Shown: positions 27,514 to 36,739, counted from the first letter of the stretch. The stretch: DNA of 64,000 bases from an uncultured Gemmatimonadota bacterium (GCA_903910555.1 CAIVZZ010000031.1:1-64000); one strand, 5' to 3'. The notes: generated from the sequence alone by a model not told the origin. Made by a program: numbers and translations.

Positions 27514-28533
27514 GTGACGCAGGACCCGGGCGGCGAGCAGATCAAAGCGCAGGCATTCGGACTCGGCTTCGATCTCGTCGGCATCACCACACTCGGCGCA
27601 CCGGACACGACCCCTGCGTTCGACGCGTGGATCGCGAACGGCTACCAGGGCGAGATGCAATATCTCGAGCGCGGCGCAGATCTTCGCCGTGACGCACGCC
27701 GTCCGGAACCCGGCATGCGCTCGGCGATTGTCGTCGCGATGAACTACGGCGGCACGCAGCCGTCGGGCCCGATCGCGCGCTACGCCCGCGGTGATGACTA
27801 CCACGGCGTGATGCGCGACAAACTGCACGAGCTCGGCCGCTGGTTCACCGCCGCAACCGGCGGAACAGCGCGCACTCGTCCGTACGTCGATTCGGGTCCG
27901 GTACTCGAGCGCGACCTGGCGCGGCGTGCCGGACTCGGCTGGTTCGGCAAGAATACGAACCTGATCAATCCGGCGCTCGGCTCGTTCTTTTTTATCGGCG
28001 CGCTTTTCACCGATGCCGATCTCGAACCCGACGCACCATTCGAGGCCGACCGCTGCGGCAGCTGCACACGCTGCCTCGACGCCTGTCCCACCGATGCGTT
28101 CACCGCGCCGCGCACGCTCGACGCCACGCGGTGCATCGCGTACCTCACCATCGAACTCAAAGGCGAGATCCCGCTCGAGTTCCGGCCTGCGATCGGCGAG
28201 CTCCTGTACGGCTGCGATATCTGCCAGGACGTGTGTCCGTGGAACGTGAAGTTCGCGCGCGACGTAACCGAGCCGGCGCTCCAGCCGCGCGCCGAGAGCA
28301 TCAATCCCGACGCCGCAGAACTTCTCGCGCTGACCGAACACGAATGGCGCGCGCGATTCGGAACGAGCGCGATGACGCGCGCCAAACGCCGCGGCCTCGC
28401 GCGCAACGCGGCAGTCGCGCTCGGGAATCGCCGCGATCCTGCGACGATTCCCGCGCTCGAAGCAGCGGCGCAGAGTGATCCCGAGGCCGTGGTTCGCAGC
28501 CACGCCGCGTGGGCGCTGGAGCAGTTCAAGTGA
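27514..28533 (+). CDS. queG: Epoxyqueuosine reductase
   Basis: The GTG start gives 339 residues. Landmarks are YVDSGPVLERDLARRAGLGWFGKN with the catalytic Asp, the two 4Fe-4S cysteine sets CGSCTRCLDACPT and CDICQDVCPWN, and C-terminal HEAT-like repeats (IPALEAAAQSDPEAVVRSHA). QueG is a cobalamin-dependent enzyme that completes queuosine at the tRNA wobble position. No other queuosine genes are in the window. The next gene overlaps by four bases (GTGA). Confidence 0.96.
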   Translation: MTQDPGGEQIKAQAFGLGFDLVGITTLGAPDTTPAFDAWIANGYQGEMQYLERGADLRRDARRPEPGMRSAIVVAMNYGGTQPSGPIARYARGDDYHGVMRDKLHELGRWFTAATGGTARTRPYVDSGPVLERDLARRAGLGWFGKNTNLINPALGSFFFIGALFTDADLEPDAPFEADRCGSCTRCLDACPTDAFTAPRTLDATRCIAYLTIELKGEIPLEFRPAIGELLYGCDICQDVCPWNVKFARDVTEPALQPRAESINPDAAELLALTEHEWRARFGTSAMTRAKRRGLARNAAVALGNRRDPATIPALEAAAQSDPEAVVRSHAAWALEQFK

Positions 28534-29450
28534 GCCTGTCCGCGCGTGATCGCCTGATGGCGTTCAGGCGGTCGCAGCCACGCGCGCCGCGTCTCACGCG
28601 ACGAACCGTCGAGGCGCGCGGTCTCTCCTTCGCGGTGTTTTTCTCCCCCGAAGTTCCGGGGACGCTTCCGCTGGTGTGCATCAACGGCGGAATGCTCTAC
28701 TCGCACGCGCTGCTCTGGCCCGCGCTCGCGCCGCTCGCCGCGAGTCGCCAGTTGATTCTGTACGACCAGCGCGGCCGTGGTGCGAGCAGCGCGCCGCCCG
28801 CGGTTCGAAATTCGCGCATCGAATACGATGCCGGTGATGCCGTGGCGATTCGCGAGACACTGGGAATCGCCCGATGGGATATGCTTGGCCATTCATGGGG
28901 CGGCGGCATCTCGATGCTCGCGGCGGCACGCGATCCGATCGGTGTGCGCCGTCTCGTTGTAGTCGACGCTGTTGGCGCCACCAGTTCGTGGATTCCATCG
29001 CTGCACCCGGATGGCGTGGGGCGATTGTCCGGTGCTGAGCGCGAAGCGCTGGCGGCGATCGACCCGCGTTTGCTCCAAGCCGACGATCCGGGCGTGCACG
29101 GCGAGTTTAGCCGCGCGATTTATCCGGCATACTTCGCCGACCACGATTTCGCCGCGCTCTTCCGTCCGCCGCACGAAGCAAGCGCGACGGGCGCCGCCGT
29201 GGCCTCGAGACTTCGCCGGGAGGGGTACGATTGGCGTGAGATTGTAAGAACGATCGCAGCGCGCACGCTGATCATTCACGGCGCTCAGGATGTGATTCCA
29301 TCGCGGCTCGCGGATGAGACCGCCGCATTGGTGCCGCGCGCGCAAAAGCTGATCATCGAAAATGCCGGCCACATGCCATTCTTTGAGCGGCCGGAAGAGT
29401 TTTTCAGCGCGGTGCTCGCGTTTCTCGACGCGCCGGACGCGGGATGGTGA
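28530..29450 (+). CDS. Alpha/beta hydrolase (proline-iminopeptidase-like)
   Basis: GTG 28530 overlaps the queG stop; 306 residues. The nucleophile elbow GHSWGGG, the oxyanion segment INGGMLYSHALLWPAL, YDQRGRGASS, and the late Asp/His regions IHGAQDVIPS and NAGHMPFFERPEEF are all present. This fits a cytoplasmic esterase or aminopeptidase of the AB-hydrolase superfamily. The substrate is unknown. The matrixin gene starts at its stop (overlap of seven bases). Confidence 0.88.
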   Translation: MSLSARDRLMAFRRSQPRAPRLTRRTVEARGLSFAVFFSPEVPGTLPLVCINGGMLYSHALLWPALAPLAASRQLILYDQRGRGASSAPPAVRNSRIEYDAGDAVAIRETLGIARWDMLGHSWGGGISMLAAARDPIGVRRLVVVDAVGATSSWIPSLHPDGVGRLSGAEREALAAIDPRLLQADDPGVHGEFSRAIYPAYFADHDFAALFRPPHEASATGAAVASRLRREGYDWREIVRTIAARTLIIHGAQDVIPSRLADETAALVPRAQKLIIENAGHMPFFERPEEFFSAVLAFLDAPDAGW

Positions 29451-30235
29451 CGCGGTCGGACACACGGATCTTTGCGTTGCTTTTCGCCGTGCTTCTCGCG
29501 GCGGCGGGATTCGTCGGCGTCCAGATGTGGCGTGCGCCGCAGCGCGCACAGACGGCCATGGCCGCTCCCGCCGATTCTGCCGGGACCGCAGACGCCGGCA
29601 ACGCACTCAGCTCCGTGCGCAAATCGGCGCTGCCACCGCCTCCGCCGCCCGACTTCGCGGAGACCTCGCGCCTGCTCGTTGACGCGCGCAGCGTGACGTA
29701 CATGGACGCGATTCTCGCGGCACGCCAGGGAAACGTCGCGCGATGGGTTGAGCGGCGGAGTGAGCCCGTCACCGTGTGGATCCAGCCGACGACAACACTC
29801 AAGGACTTCTGGCCCGACTTCCGCGATCGCACGCGCGATGCGTTCTATACTTGGGCGGCGTCCGGCGTTCCGATGCGTTTCCTGTTCATTGACGATTCGT
29901 CGAAAGCCGAAGTGCACGTCGTGTGGGTCGATCGCTTCGACGATTCGGCAGCCGGAAAAACCTTCTGGGCGCGCGACCGGTACTGGTGGATCGTCGGCGC
30001 TGATATCCAGATCGCACTTCACCGGCCCACCGGCGAAGCGTACGATCAGCAGATGATCCGCACGATCGCACTGCACGAGGTCGGCCATCTTATCGGGCTC
30101 GACCACAGCCCGAATCCGGACGACATCATGGCGCCGAAGGTGCACGTCACGATGCTCTCCGCCGCGGACCTGCGCACGGCGGCACTCATCTACAAGCTGC
30201 CGCCCGGGCCCGTCACCAAACCGCGGTCGCCGTAG
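29444..30235 (+). CDS. Matrixin-like exported zinc metalloprotease
   Basis: The 263-residue protein has one N-terminal hydrophobic segment (IFALLFAVLLAAAGFVGVQM, about 9-28) that serves as a signal anchor, then a Pro/Ala-rich linker and a catalytic domain with the complete HExGHxxGxxH motif (LHEVGHLIGLDHS, about 209-221) and a following MAPKVHVT that may be the met-turn. It should cleave proteins outside the cytoplasm. It closes a run with queG and the hydrolase, and converges with the PDZ gene. Confidence 0.9.
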   Translation: MVTRSDTRIFALLFAVLLAAAGFVGVQMWRAPQRAQTAMAAPADSAGTADAGNALSSVRKSALPPPPPPDFAETSRLLVDARSVTYMDAILAARQGNVARWVERRSEPVTVWIQPTTTLKDFWPDFRDRTRDAFYTWAASGVPMRFLFIDDSSKAEVHVVWVDRFDDSAAGKTFWARDRYWWIVGADIQIALHRPTGEAYDQQMIRTIALHEVGHLIGLDHSPNPDDIMAPKVHVTMLSAADLRTAALIYKLPPGPVTKPRSP

Positions 30236-30253
30236 CGAATCGTCCGGTGATTC

Positions 30254-31450
30254 TTACGGCGACTCCTGCTGCCAGCGCAGCATGATCACCTGCTGCTTGC
30301 CCGCGCGAATCACCTGCAGCTTCACCGAATTCGATTTCGCATTGCTCACGATGCGCGTGAGCGCCCGCACCGACGCGACCGACTGGCCGTCCGCCGCGGT
30401 GATCACGTCTCCATCGCGAAGCCCGGAATCTTTCGCCGGCGTTCCGGGGAGCACTTTCGTCACGAGCACACCGTTGTCGACGCCGAGCGTCGCGCGCCAA
30501 TCGTCGCTCAGCGGCATGAGCGTTGCACCTGCAATCGCGGAGTTGGTGGTCGTTGCAAATCCGTACATGTAGCCGGCAACCGGCGGCATCGCAGGCGGCA
30601 TCGGCGGCATAGGCGCATCGGGTGTTACCGCCGGCGTCTGGCCGCGCAGGATGATCGACGGCGCCCCGGGCGCACGTGCGCCACTCGGCGAGCGCATGAA
30701 AATCATCGGCTGGTCAAATTCCGGCGAGATGAACTGATCGAGGTTCGAGCATTCAGAGTTGAAGTCTGACGGCCGCTTCTCGACGATGATGGTGATGTCC
30801 TTTGTCGAACCGTCGCGCTGCACGCGAATTGGGAGCTTCATCGACGGCCTGAGCAGCTTGTCGAGCGACACCGGACGCCGCGCATCCTGGCCGCCAATCA
30901 TGAGGACGACATCTCCGCGATGCACTCCCGCTTTGCTCGCCGGCGAACCGGCGTAGACCGAATCGATCCGCGGATATTCACGGAGCGGCATCGTAGCCGG
31001 CGCGTCTTCACCCATCACCGTCTGCAGCTCGCTGAACTGCACGCCGATGTATCCGGCGGGCTGGCGATCGCCAGCGCACGACATCTCGATCGTCGTGATC
31101 AGCGACGCGTTTTTCTGCGCAATGCGACCGAGTTCTTCGGAAAGCTCGCGCATTCTCTTCGGATCGGCTGCCTGCCCCGCCGCCTCGCGCAGCGACTGCC
31201 CGATCGTCTGCTCCATCGCCCTCGACGCCATGAGATCGTGGATGAGCTGCTCGATGCGATCCGTATTCACGGTCACGCGGAGCATCGTCGCCGTATCACG
31301 CGTCGTATCGGCGCGCGACATTCTGATGCGTTTTGCGGCCGGCGGCGGTGAATCCTGCCGCGACGCCGCATGGACAGCGGCGGGCATCATCATGCCGCCC
31401 AGCAACGACGCCGGCAGCAGTGCGCGCACTACGAAACTGTGGACTCTCAT
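30254..31450 (-). CDS. Exported double-PDZ-domain protein without protease domain
   Basis: The 398-residue protein has a signal peptide (MRVHSFVVRALLPASLLGGM, ending near VHAAS). A helical region (about 55-120) follows, then PDZ1 (YIGVQFSELQTV, AGSPASKAGVHRGDVVLMIGG; about 130-215) and PDZ2 (LGVDNGVLVTKVLPGTPAKD, GLRDGDVITAADGQ; about 315-395). No trypsin-like catalytic domain is present. It follows the ECF sigma and anti-sigma genes, so it probably senses or scaffolds envelope proteins in the same response. Confidence 0.85.
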   Translation of the reverse strand: MRVHSFVVRALLPASLLGGMMMPAAVHAASRQDSPPPAAKRIRMSRADTTRDTATMLRVTVNTDRIEQLIHDLMASRAMEQTIGQSLREAAGQAADPKRMRELSEELGRIAQKNASLITTIEMSCAGDRQPAGYIGVQFSELQTVMGEDAPATMPLREYPRIDSVYAGSPASKAGVHRGDVVLMIGGQDARRPVSLDKLLRPSMKLPIRVQRDGSTKDITIIVEKRPSDFNSECSNLDQFISPEFDQPMIFMRSPSGARAPGAPSIILRGQTPAVTPDAPMPPMPPAMPPVAGYMYGFATTTNSAIAGATLMPLSDDWRATLGVDNGVLVTKVLPGTPAKDSGLRDGDVITAADGQSVASVRALTRIVSNAKSNSVKLQVIRAGKQQVIMLRWQQESP

Positions 31451-32151
31451 CAGTAACTCCCCTTCCGCGCTGCCACCGGCATCACACCGCGCAGCTGCAC
31501 GAGTGTCGCCTGGCGCGCACTGAGCGTGCCCTGGTAATACTGATTGAGAACGGGATCCTGCGGCGCCTGATAGAGTGCCGCACGCGTCGCCGCGAGAATG
31601 TCATCGAGCGCGGTGAGACGCGTGCGATACGTATTTTCGTTGAGTCCGATGAAGTGCGATGTGGTGTCCTGCGCCGCGAGATACGCCGCCGCACTCTGAT
31701 ACGTCTGCTGCGACGTCGAGAGCGCCTTCACCGCGTCGTCCGGTGTGCGGAACGACGAGACCGGCTGCGCGCCCGCGACCAGCGATGCGCTCGACGCATC
31801 GACGCCCTGCGAAACGCCCACGGTTGGCGATTGCATCGACATCCGCCCCGCCACCACGCCGCCGGCAACGAGCACGAACGATGCGACCGCACGCATCGTC
31901 CACTTAATCGTCATCGCGCGGCGATCCGGAGCCGCGATCAAACCTTCAGCCTTAAGCCTCGGCAGGAGCGCGTTGAAATTCGAAGAAGGACCATCGGTCA
32001 GCGGTCCGGCCGCGGCAGCCATGCGCGCCAGTTTTCGCTGCGCGGTGAGTTCCGCCGTGCATGCATCGCACGTGGTGATATGAGCCGACTCGATCGGCGT
32101 CGGCGTGTCATCGGACAGCGCCGCGAGACGTTCAGGATTGAGATGCGACAT
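31450..32151 (-). CDS. Membrane anti-sigma factor with ZAS-type zinc motif
   Basis: The 233-residue protein has an N-terminal domain with HITTCDAC, the H-x3-C-x2-C zinc site of anti-sigma factors, a membrane helix near 85-105 (AVASFVLVAGGVVAGRM) and a periplasmic helical domain with Gln/Tyr-rich repeats (TSQQTYQSAAAYLAAQ). It would hold the co-encoded sigma factor at the membrane. Its start overlaps the sigma gene by 20 bases, and it shares one base with the PDZ gene start. Confidence 0.88.
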   Translation of the reverse strand: MSHLNPERLAALSDDTPTPIESAHITTCDACTAELTAQRKLARMAAAAGPLTDGPSSNFNALLPRLKAEGLIAAPDRRAMTIKWTMRAVASFVLVAGGVVAGRMSMQSPTVGVSQGVDASSASLVAGAQPVSSFRTPDDAVKALSTSQQTYQSAAAYLAAQDTTSHFIGLNENTYRTRLTALDDILAATRAALYQAPQDPVLNQYYQGTLSARQATLVQLRGVMPVAARKGSY

Positions 32152-32713
32152 CGTTTGCTTCTTCCTTCGCCGGCATGGATTCGTCCATCAACGGTGCGAG
32201 CAGCCGGCGTAGCTTGGCCCGCGCCTTGAACAACTGTGATTTCGACCCGCCCGACGTGATGCCGAGCTCGGTCGCGATTTCTTCGTGTGTGTAACCCTCC
32301 ACGTCGTGCAGCACGAACACATGCCGCGCACCGGGAGATAATTTTTGAACTGCTTCATCGATCGTCTGCGCCAGCATGGAACGATCGCCGTCGTGCTCAA
32401 CTGAAAAAGAATCGTCTTCGATATCGACTTCGATTTTCGAAACCCGCCGGATCGAGCGCAACGCGTTCAGCGTGCGGTTCACCGCGATCCGATGCGCCCA
32501 GGTCGAGAATTGCGAATCTCCGCGATATCCCGGCAGTGCGCGAAAAATCTGAATCCACACTTCCTGCGCCACATCTGCGGCCTGATCAGGATCGCCAACG
32601 AGACGGCGCACGAGCGCGTCGATCCTCGGGGCGTGCTGCGTCCAAATCGCTCGCAGCGCGCTCTCGTCGCCGTTGACTGCACGGCGGATCGTGATCTGGT
32701 CGGTAGGGGGCAT
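32132..32713 (-). CDS. ECF-type RNA polymerase sigma factor
   Basis: The 193-residue protein has sigma region 2 (about 20-95: QAADVAQEVWIQIFRALPGYRG, FSTWAHRIAVNRTLNALR) and region 4 (about 125-180: LSPGARHVFVLHDVEGYTHEEIA, helix-turn-helix). It directs RNA polymerase to a small regulon, kept inactive by the anti-sigma factor encoded next. The upstream gap 32714-32907 is shared with the divergent serine hydrolase gene. Confidence 0.95.
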   Translation of the reverse strand: MPPTDQITIRRAVNGDESALRAIWTQHAPRIDALVRRLVGDPDQAADVAQEVWIQIFRALPGYRGDSQFSTWAHRIAVNRTLNALRSIRRVSKIEVDIEDDSFSVEHDGDRSMLAQTIDEAVQKLSPGARHVFVLHDVEGYTHEEIATELGITSGGSKSQLFKARAKLRRLLAPLMDESMPAKEEANDVASQS

Positions 32714-32815
32714 ATCTGTTCGCTCTTTCAGTCACGCCGGCCGCCCAAAAGGTTTCCCGCGGCCATCACAAACCCGGCCGACCAGATTTGTGACACTTCC
32801 CCTCTGTAGATCGTC

Positions 32816-32844
32816 TTGACGTACGGGACCCCGTGTCGTAGGTC
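32816..32844 (+). promoter_or_regulatory. Candidate sigma-70-like promoter in the 32714-32907 gap
   Basis: TTGACG (32816-32821), a 17-base spacer, then TAGGTC (32839-32844). It would drive the serine hydrolase with a leader of about 55 bases. The rest of this 194-base gap holds nothing recognisable. Confidence 0.45.
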
Positions 32845-32907
32845 TGGGGTCTAACTAAGCGTAGGTCGCGTTCGTACTTCGCGACACCCCTTTCGCAGTC
32901 GGCCCCT

Positions 32908-34326
32908 GTGTTCTTCGCGTTTCTCCTAGCTGCCATCACCACGCTTCCCGGCGACGGGCTGCCCATCAAGGCGCCTACGGCCGTCGGCATGAGTGCGGAG
33001 CGGTTGGAGACCATCGACAGAGTCGTACAGCGCGGACTCGACGCCGGCGGCTATCCCGGCGCCGCGGTGGTCGTCGGCCGCAAAGGCGCCACCGTCTGGC
33101 AGAAAGGCTTCGGGCACCTCGGCTGGACCGCCGGCAGTCCGGCAGTCGACCCCGATCAAAGCATCTACGATCTCGCATCGCTCACGAAGGTCATCGGCAC
33201 GACCACGGCCGCGATGATTCTGTTCGACGAGGGCAAGCTCGTCCTCGATGAACACGTTTCGCATTACCTGCCGAACTTCACCGGCGGCGAAAAAGATCAG
33301 ATCACCGTGCGCATGCTCCTCGAACATCGCAGCGGGCTCCCCGCCGGCCGCGATCTCTGGCGCCACGCGCACACGCCCGAAGAAGCGCGGCAACTCGTGC
33401 TCGATACACCGCTCGAGTATCGCCCCGACCACGGGCAGATCTACTCGGACTTGGGCGCCGATATCCTCGGCTGGGTCGTCGAAGCCGCTGCGGGCAAGCC
33501 GCTCGACCGGTTCCTCGCCGAGCGCGTGTTCACGCCGCTCGGAATGCACGACACGGGATTCCGCCCGTCGGATTCTCTCGTCTACCGGATCGCGCCAACG
33601 GAAGTCTCGCCGCCGCGCGGATATCCCGTCCGCGGCGAAGTGCACGATGAAAATGCGTTTGCGCTGGGTGGCGTCGCCGGTCACGCCGGCCTTTTCGGCA
33701 CGGCGAATGACCTTGCCGTGTTCGCGCAGATGATGCTGAACGGCGGCACGTATGAAGGGACCCGAATCATCAGCGATTCCACGGTGCACCTGTTCACCGC
33801 GCGCGCGTCCGGTGATCGCGCGCTGGGCTGGGAAGTCGCCGACGGCACGCACGGCGCCGGCAGCTACCTGAGCGGGAGCGCATACGGTCACACGGGCTTT
33901 ACGGGCACCTCGATCTGGATCGATCCTGAGCGCGAGATGTTCGTGATCCTGCTGACGAACCGCGTGCACGCCGCGCGGGCCAAGCGCCCGGCGAAAGTTA
34001 TCGCTGACGTTCGCGCCGATCTCGCCGATGCCGCCGCACTCGCCGTGACCGATGCGAATCTCGCGGTCGCTGAAATGCCGACTTCGTTCCGCGCCGATCG
34101 CGAAGTCGGCTGGAACCGCGCAGTGCGCGTCGCCCGCGCCGTGCGTCACAAGGTTAGTGTTAACGTGAAGAGAGCGGTTGCCAGCGTGAAGACAACTGCG
34201 AAGAAAACAGTCGCAGCCGTGAAAAAGACGGCGAAAAAAGTTGTCGCGAAGCTGCCCGCAAAAAAGAAGGTCGTCGCACAAACAGCCGCGGCGAACAAGC
34301 CCAAGGATTCGAGCCAGAACAAATGA
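32908..34326 (+). CDS. Exported class C-like serine hydrolase with Lys/Ala-rich C-terminal tail
   Basis: The 472-residue protein (GTG start) has a short signal peptide (FFAFLLAAITTLPG), then a penicillin-binding-protein/beta-lactamase class C fold. Catalytic motifs: SxxK as SLTK (91-94), YSD (near 181) in the place of YxN, and HTG (near 331). From about residue 412 the chain becomes lysine/alanine/valine-rich (KKTVAAVKKTAKK and similar), like histone H1 tails. Such a tail is not part of the esterase family. It probably hydrolyses peptides or esters at the envelope. Its stop overlaps the next start. Confidence 0.87.
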   Translation: MFFAFLLAAITTLPGDGLPIKAPTAVGMSAERLETIDRVVQRGLDAGGYPGAAVVVGRKGATVWQKGFGHLGWTAGSPAVDPDQSIYDLASLTKVIGTTTAAMILFDEGKLVLDEHVSHYLPNFTGGEKDQITVRMLLEHRSGLPAGRDLWRHAHTPEEARQLVLDTPLEYRPDHGQIYSDLGADILGWVVEAAAGKPLDRFLAERVFTPLGMHDTGFRPSDSLVYRIAPTEVSPPRGYPVRGEVHDENAFALGGVAGHAGLFGTANDLAVFAQMMLNGGTYEGTRIISDSTVHLFTARASGDRALGWEVADGTHGAGSYLSGSAYGHTGFTGTSIWIDPEREMFVILLTNRVHAARAKRPAKVIADVRADLADAAALAVTDANLAVAEMPTSFRADREVGWNRAVRVARAVRHKVSVNVKRAVASVKTTAKKTVAAVKKTAKKVVAKLPAKKKVVAQTAAANKPKDSSQNK

Positions 34327-34661
34327 CGCAGATCGCCGATGGCGAGGCGCTTCCCTCGCCCGGCCAGCTCACCGAAGATCAGGTCCGTCTCGCGCTCCGC
34401 CGCGTGAAGGATCCAGAGCTAAACCTCAACATCATCGACTTGGGCCTCGTCTACGAGATTCGCGTGGACGGCAACAATGTCGCTATTGATATGAGTCTCA
34501 CGTCGCCGGGTTGCCCGTCGGGACCGGAGATTATGGGTGACGCCGAGAATCAGTTGAAGGCGATCGACGGTGTGGGAACGACGTCCGTCAATCTTGTTTG
34601 GTCGCCGATGTGGAATCCGGATAGAATCGAGCCGCGCGTGCGCGCCTACCTCGGCTTCTAG
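34323..34661 (+). CDS. MIP18/SufT-like iron-sulfur assembly factor (DUF59)
   Basis: The 112-residue protein has LTEDQVRLALRRVKDPELN, IDLGLVYEIRV, MSLTSPGCPSG (the conserved reactive Cys) and VNLVWSPMWNPDRI, the DUF59/MIP18 pattern shared by SufT and PaaD. It helps Fe-S cluster insertion into target proteins and probably works with the SUF system encoded at 46 kb, although it lies 12 kb away. ATG overlaps the stop of the serine hydrolase (ATGA). Confidence 0.88.
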   Translation: MTQIADGEALPSPGQLTEDQVRLALRRVKDPELNLNIIDLGLVYEIRVDGNNVAIDMSLTSPGCPSGPEIMGDAENQLKAIDGVGTTSVNLVWSPMWNPDRIEPRVRAYLGF

Positions 34662-35824
34662 CCCTCGGCGTAGGGCGAGTCCTTCTGCGGCTTCGGCGCT
34701 TTGAACTCAGCCAGCGCCGCAACAAACTGATCGCCCATCTCCGCGATCTGCCACTTTCTCAGCCCCGGAATCGCGACGAGTGCGTCAGTTGCGCGCGGAA
34801 GTGTGCGTGCGATCGTCTCCATTCGTTCACGTGAGCAGAGCACTCCCGGATCCAGCTCGAGACGCTTGGCTGCATCATCGCGGACGCTCTTGAGCTTTGA
34901 GACTTTCGCGTCGAAATCCGGATCCTTGTCCCAGCGCGCTGACCGCGGAAACTTCGGCAGCTGCGCATCGGGAACGGCGAGTCCGCGCTTCACCGCCTCA
35001 AGCGCATCGCGGCCGCCGCGTTCAACCATCCCACGCGGCATTCCCTTGATCGCGCCGAGCGTTTCGAGATTGGCCGGAGCGGTCCGCGCGATCTCGAGCA
35101 GCACGTCATTCGCCACCACGCGAAATGTGGCGCGGTCGAGCTGCAGCGCGATCGCATCGCGCCACGCGACGAGCTCGCGGAGCAGCGCCAGTTCGCGCCG
35201 CGTGAGATCACGCGCACCCTTCACCTTGAGAAACGACGTGCCGGGCTCGTCAGGCTGCCAGCGAGTTCCTTCGAGGCGCTGAAACTCTTCCTGCGCCCAC
35301 GACCACCGTCCCTTCTTCTCGAGCTCGGCCTTCAACTGATCGCGCAGCCCAAGCAGATGCAGCGTATCCTGCGCGGCGTAATCGAGCATCCCCGCGGTCA
35401 GCGGACGCATCGACCAATCGGCGCGCTGATGTTTTTTGTCGAGCTTCAGGCCGAACGCGCGTTCGAGCATCGCGCCCAGTCCGAACGCGGCGATTCCCAG
35501 GAGCTGCGCGGAGACGCGCGTGTCGAAGATGTTCGTGACGTGCCACCCGTAGTCCTGATGCAGGAGGCGGAGGTCGTAATCGGCATCGTGAAAGACAACT
35601 TCGACATTCGGATCTTCCAGCAACGATCCCAGCGCGGCAGGAGCCGCGATCGGCAGGGGATCGATGATCGCGTGCCTATCCCGTGTCGATAACTGAATGA
35701 GATAGATGCGGTCGATAAAGCGGTGGAAACTCGCGCCTTCGGTGTCGATCGCGAGTTCGCGCGGACGACCAATTTCCCCGAGGAAACGCGCGACGTCGGC
35801 GTCCGTGTCGAGGTATGAAACCAT
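34658..35824 (-). CDS. rnd: Ribonuclease D
   Basis: ATG 35824 gives 388 residues; a TTG at 35857 with gggaa upstream is the alternative. DEDDy exonuclease motifs: AIDTEGASFH (DTE), FHDADYDLRLLHQD, and YAAQDTLHLL near residue 175. An HRDC domain follows (about 205-285: RRELALLRELVAWRDAIALQ, NDVLLEIART). It trims 3' ends of structured RNAs such as tRNA precursors. It converges with the SufT-like gene by a four-base stop overlap. Confidence 0.94.
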   Translation of the reverse strand: MVSYLDTDADVARFLGEIGRPRELAIDTEGASFHRFIDRIYLIQLSTRDRHAIIDPLPIAAPAALGSLLEDPNVEVVFHDADYDLRLLHQDYGWHVTNIFDTRVSAQLLGIAAFGLGAMLERAFGLKLDKKHQRADWSMRPLTAGMLDYAAQDTLHLLGLRDQLKAELEKKGRWSWAQEEFQRLEGTRWQPDEPGTSFLKVKGARDLTRRELALLRELVAWRDAIALQLDRATFRVVANDVLLEIARTAPANLETLGAIKGMPRGMVERGGRDALEAVKRGLAVPDAQLPKFPRSARWDKDPDFDAKVSKLKSVRDDAAKRLELDPGVLCSRERMETIARTLPRATDALVAIPGLRKWQIAEMGDQFVAALAEFKAPKPQKDSPYAEG

Positions 35825-35939
35825 GGCTGATGTCGCCGCTGAGCTGTCCTGGGCCAATCGCGTTCCCGGTAAGCGAACGAAGGCTCGTCGTGAACTCGAA
35901 AGCTAGCGACGGGGCCGCGTGAACGTTTTGGTGGTTACG

Positions 35940-35961
35940 CACGTCTAGAAGGGCAGACGTG
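35940..35961. other. Short hairpin in the rnd / methyltransferase gap
   Basis: CACGTCT and AGACGTG pair perfectly around an eight-base loop. No T-tract follows on either strand, so its role is open. The rest of the 35858-36094 gap has no gene I can support, apart from a possible N-terminal extension of the next gene from TTG 36008. Confidence 0.4.
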
Positions 35962-36094
35962 ATGACAACACGGCGCGAGTTCCGGACGAAACCCTAATCG
36001 TCCAACGTTGACAACGGTCAGTGCCGGCGCAGGCCACGTCTCGAACGCCGATCGTCTTTCGGCGGCGATCCTGCACCGATGGGCACGCACTCGA

Positions 36095-36715
36095 ATGACC
36101 TCCATTTCGCCGACCGCGACGTCGCCGGCGTGTGCGGCCGAGTTTGCACTGTCTGCACGGCTGGGCGGGTGGCTCTTCCGCAACCGTGGATTCCTGCCCG
36201 TTCCGTTTATTGTCGTGCCGTTCATCTGGCACGGCACGATGGCAGCCGCTTCGTGGGCGTTCGGCGCGCTGTTCGTCGCGTTCGGCGAATCGGTGCGATT
36301 GTGGGGTGTTGCCGCGGCCGGACCGGAAACCCGGAGACGCTCGCGCAAGGTCACGCGGCTCGTGACGTACGGGCCGTTCGCATGGATGCGAAACCCGCTT
36401 TACTTCGGAAATTTTTTCATCTGGACCGGCTTCAGCGTGATCGCAGGACTCCAATGGTTCCTGCCAATCGCGGTCGCGGTGTTTGCGCTGGAATACTCGC
36501 CAATCGTGCGCTTTGAAGAGGCGGTTCTCGAGAGCACGTTCGGCGACGAATACCTGCGGTACAAGGCGCGCACATCGCGCTGGTTTCCTGTGGCACCCGC
36601 GCGGGAACCGGCGGGTACGCTATGCTGGAGAACCGCCTGGAAAAGCGAGCGCAGTACGCTGATTCAGTTCGCCGTGCTGGCGGGGATTCTGGCCTTCGTT
36701 CAGATCACGCATTAG
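36095..36715 (+). CDS. Isoprenylcysteine carboxylmethyltransferase-family membrane protein
   Basis: ATG 36095 gives 206 residues; an in-frame TTG at 36008 would add 29. Several membrane segments surround the ICMT/phospholipid-methyltransferase signature: VTYGPFAWMRNPLYFGNFF, then FEEAVLESTFGDEYLRYKA. It is expected to methylate a lipid or prenyl substrate with S-adenosylmethionine. Bacterial members are poorly characterised. It converges with the ferredoxin gene. Confidence 0.82.
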   Translation: MTSISPTATSPACAAEFALSARLGGWLFRNRGFLPVPFIVVPFIWHGTMAAASWAFGALFVAFGESVRLWGVAAAGPETRRRSRKVTRLVTYGPFAWMRNPLYFGNFFIWTGFSVIAGLQWFLPIAVAVFALEYSPIVRFEEAVLESTFGDEYLRYKARTSRWFPVAPAREPAGTLCWRTAWKSERSTLIQFAVLAGILAFVQITH

Positions 36716-36739
36716 CGAGCGCGAATCGCGACTGCGGTC

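Noticed and set aside
32926-34281. Minus-strand open frame of 451 codons
   Set aside because: Fully antisense to the serine hydrolase, with no recognisable motif. High GC content leaves such frames open.
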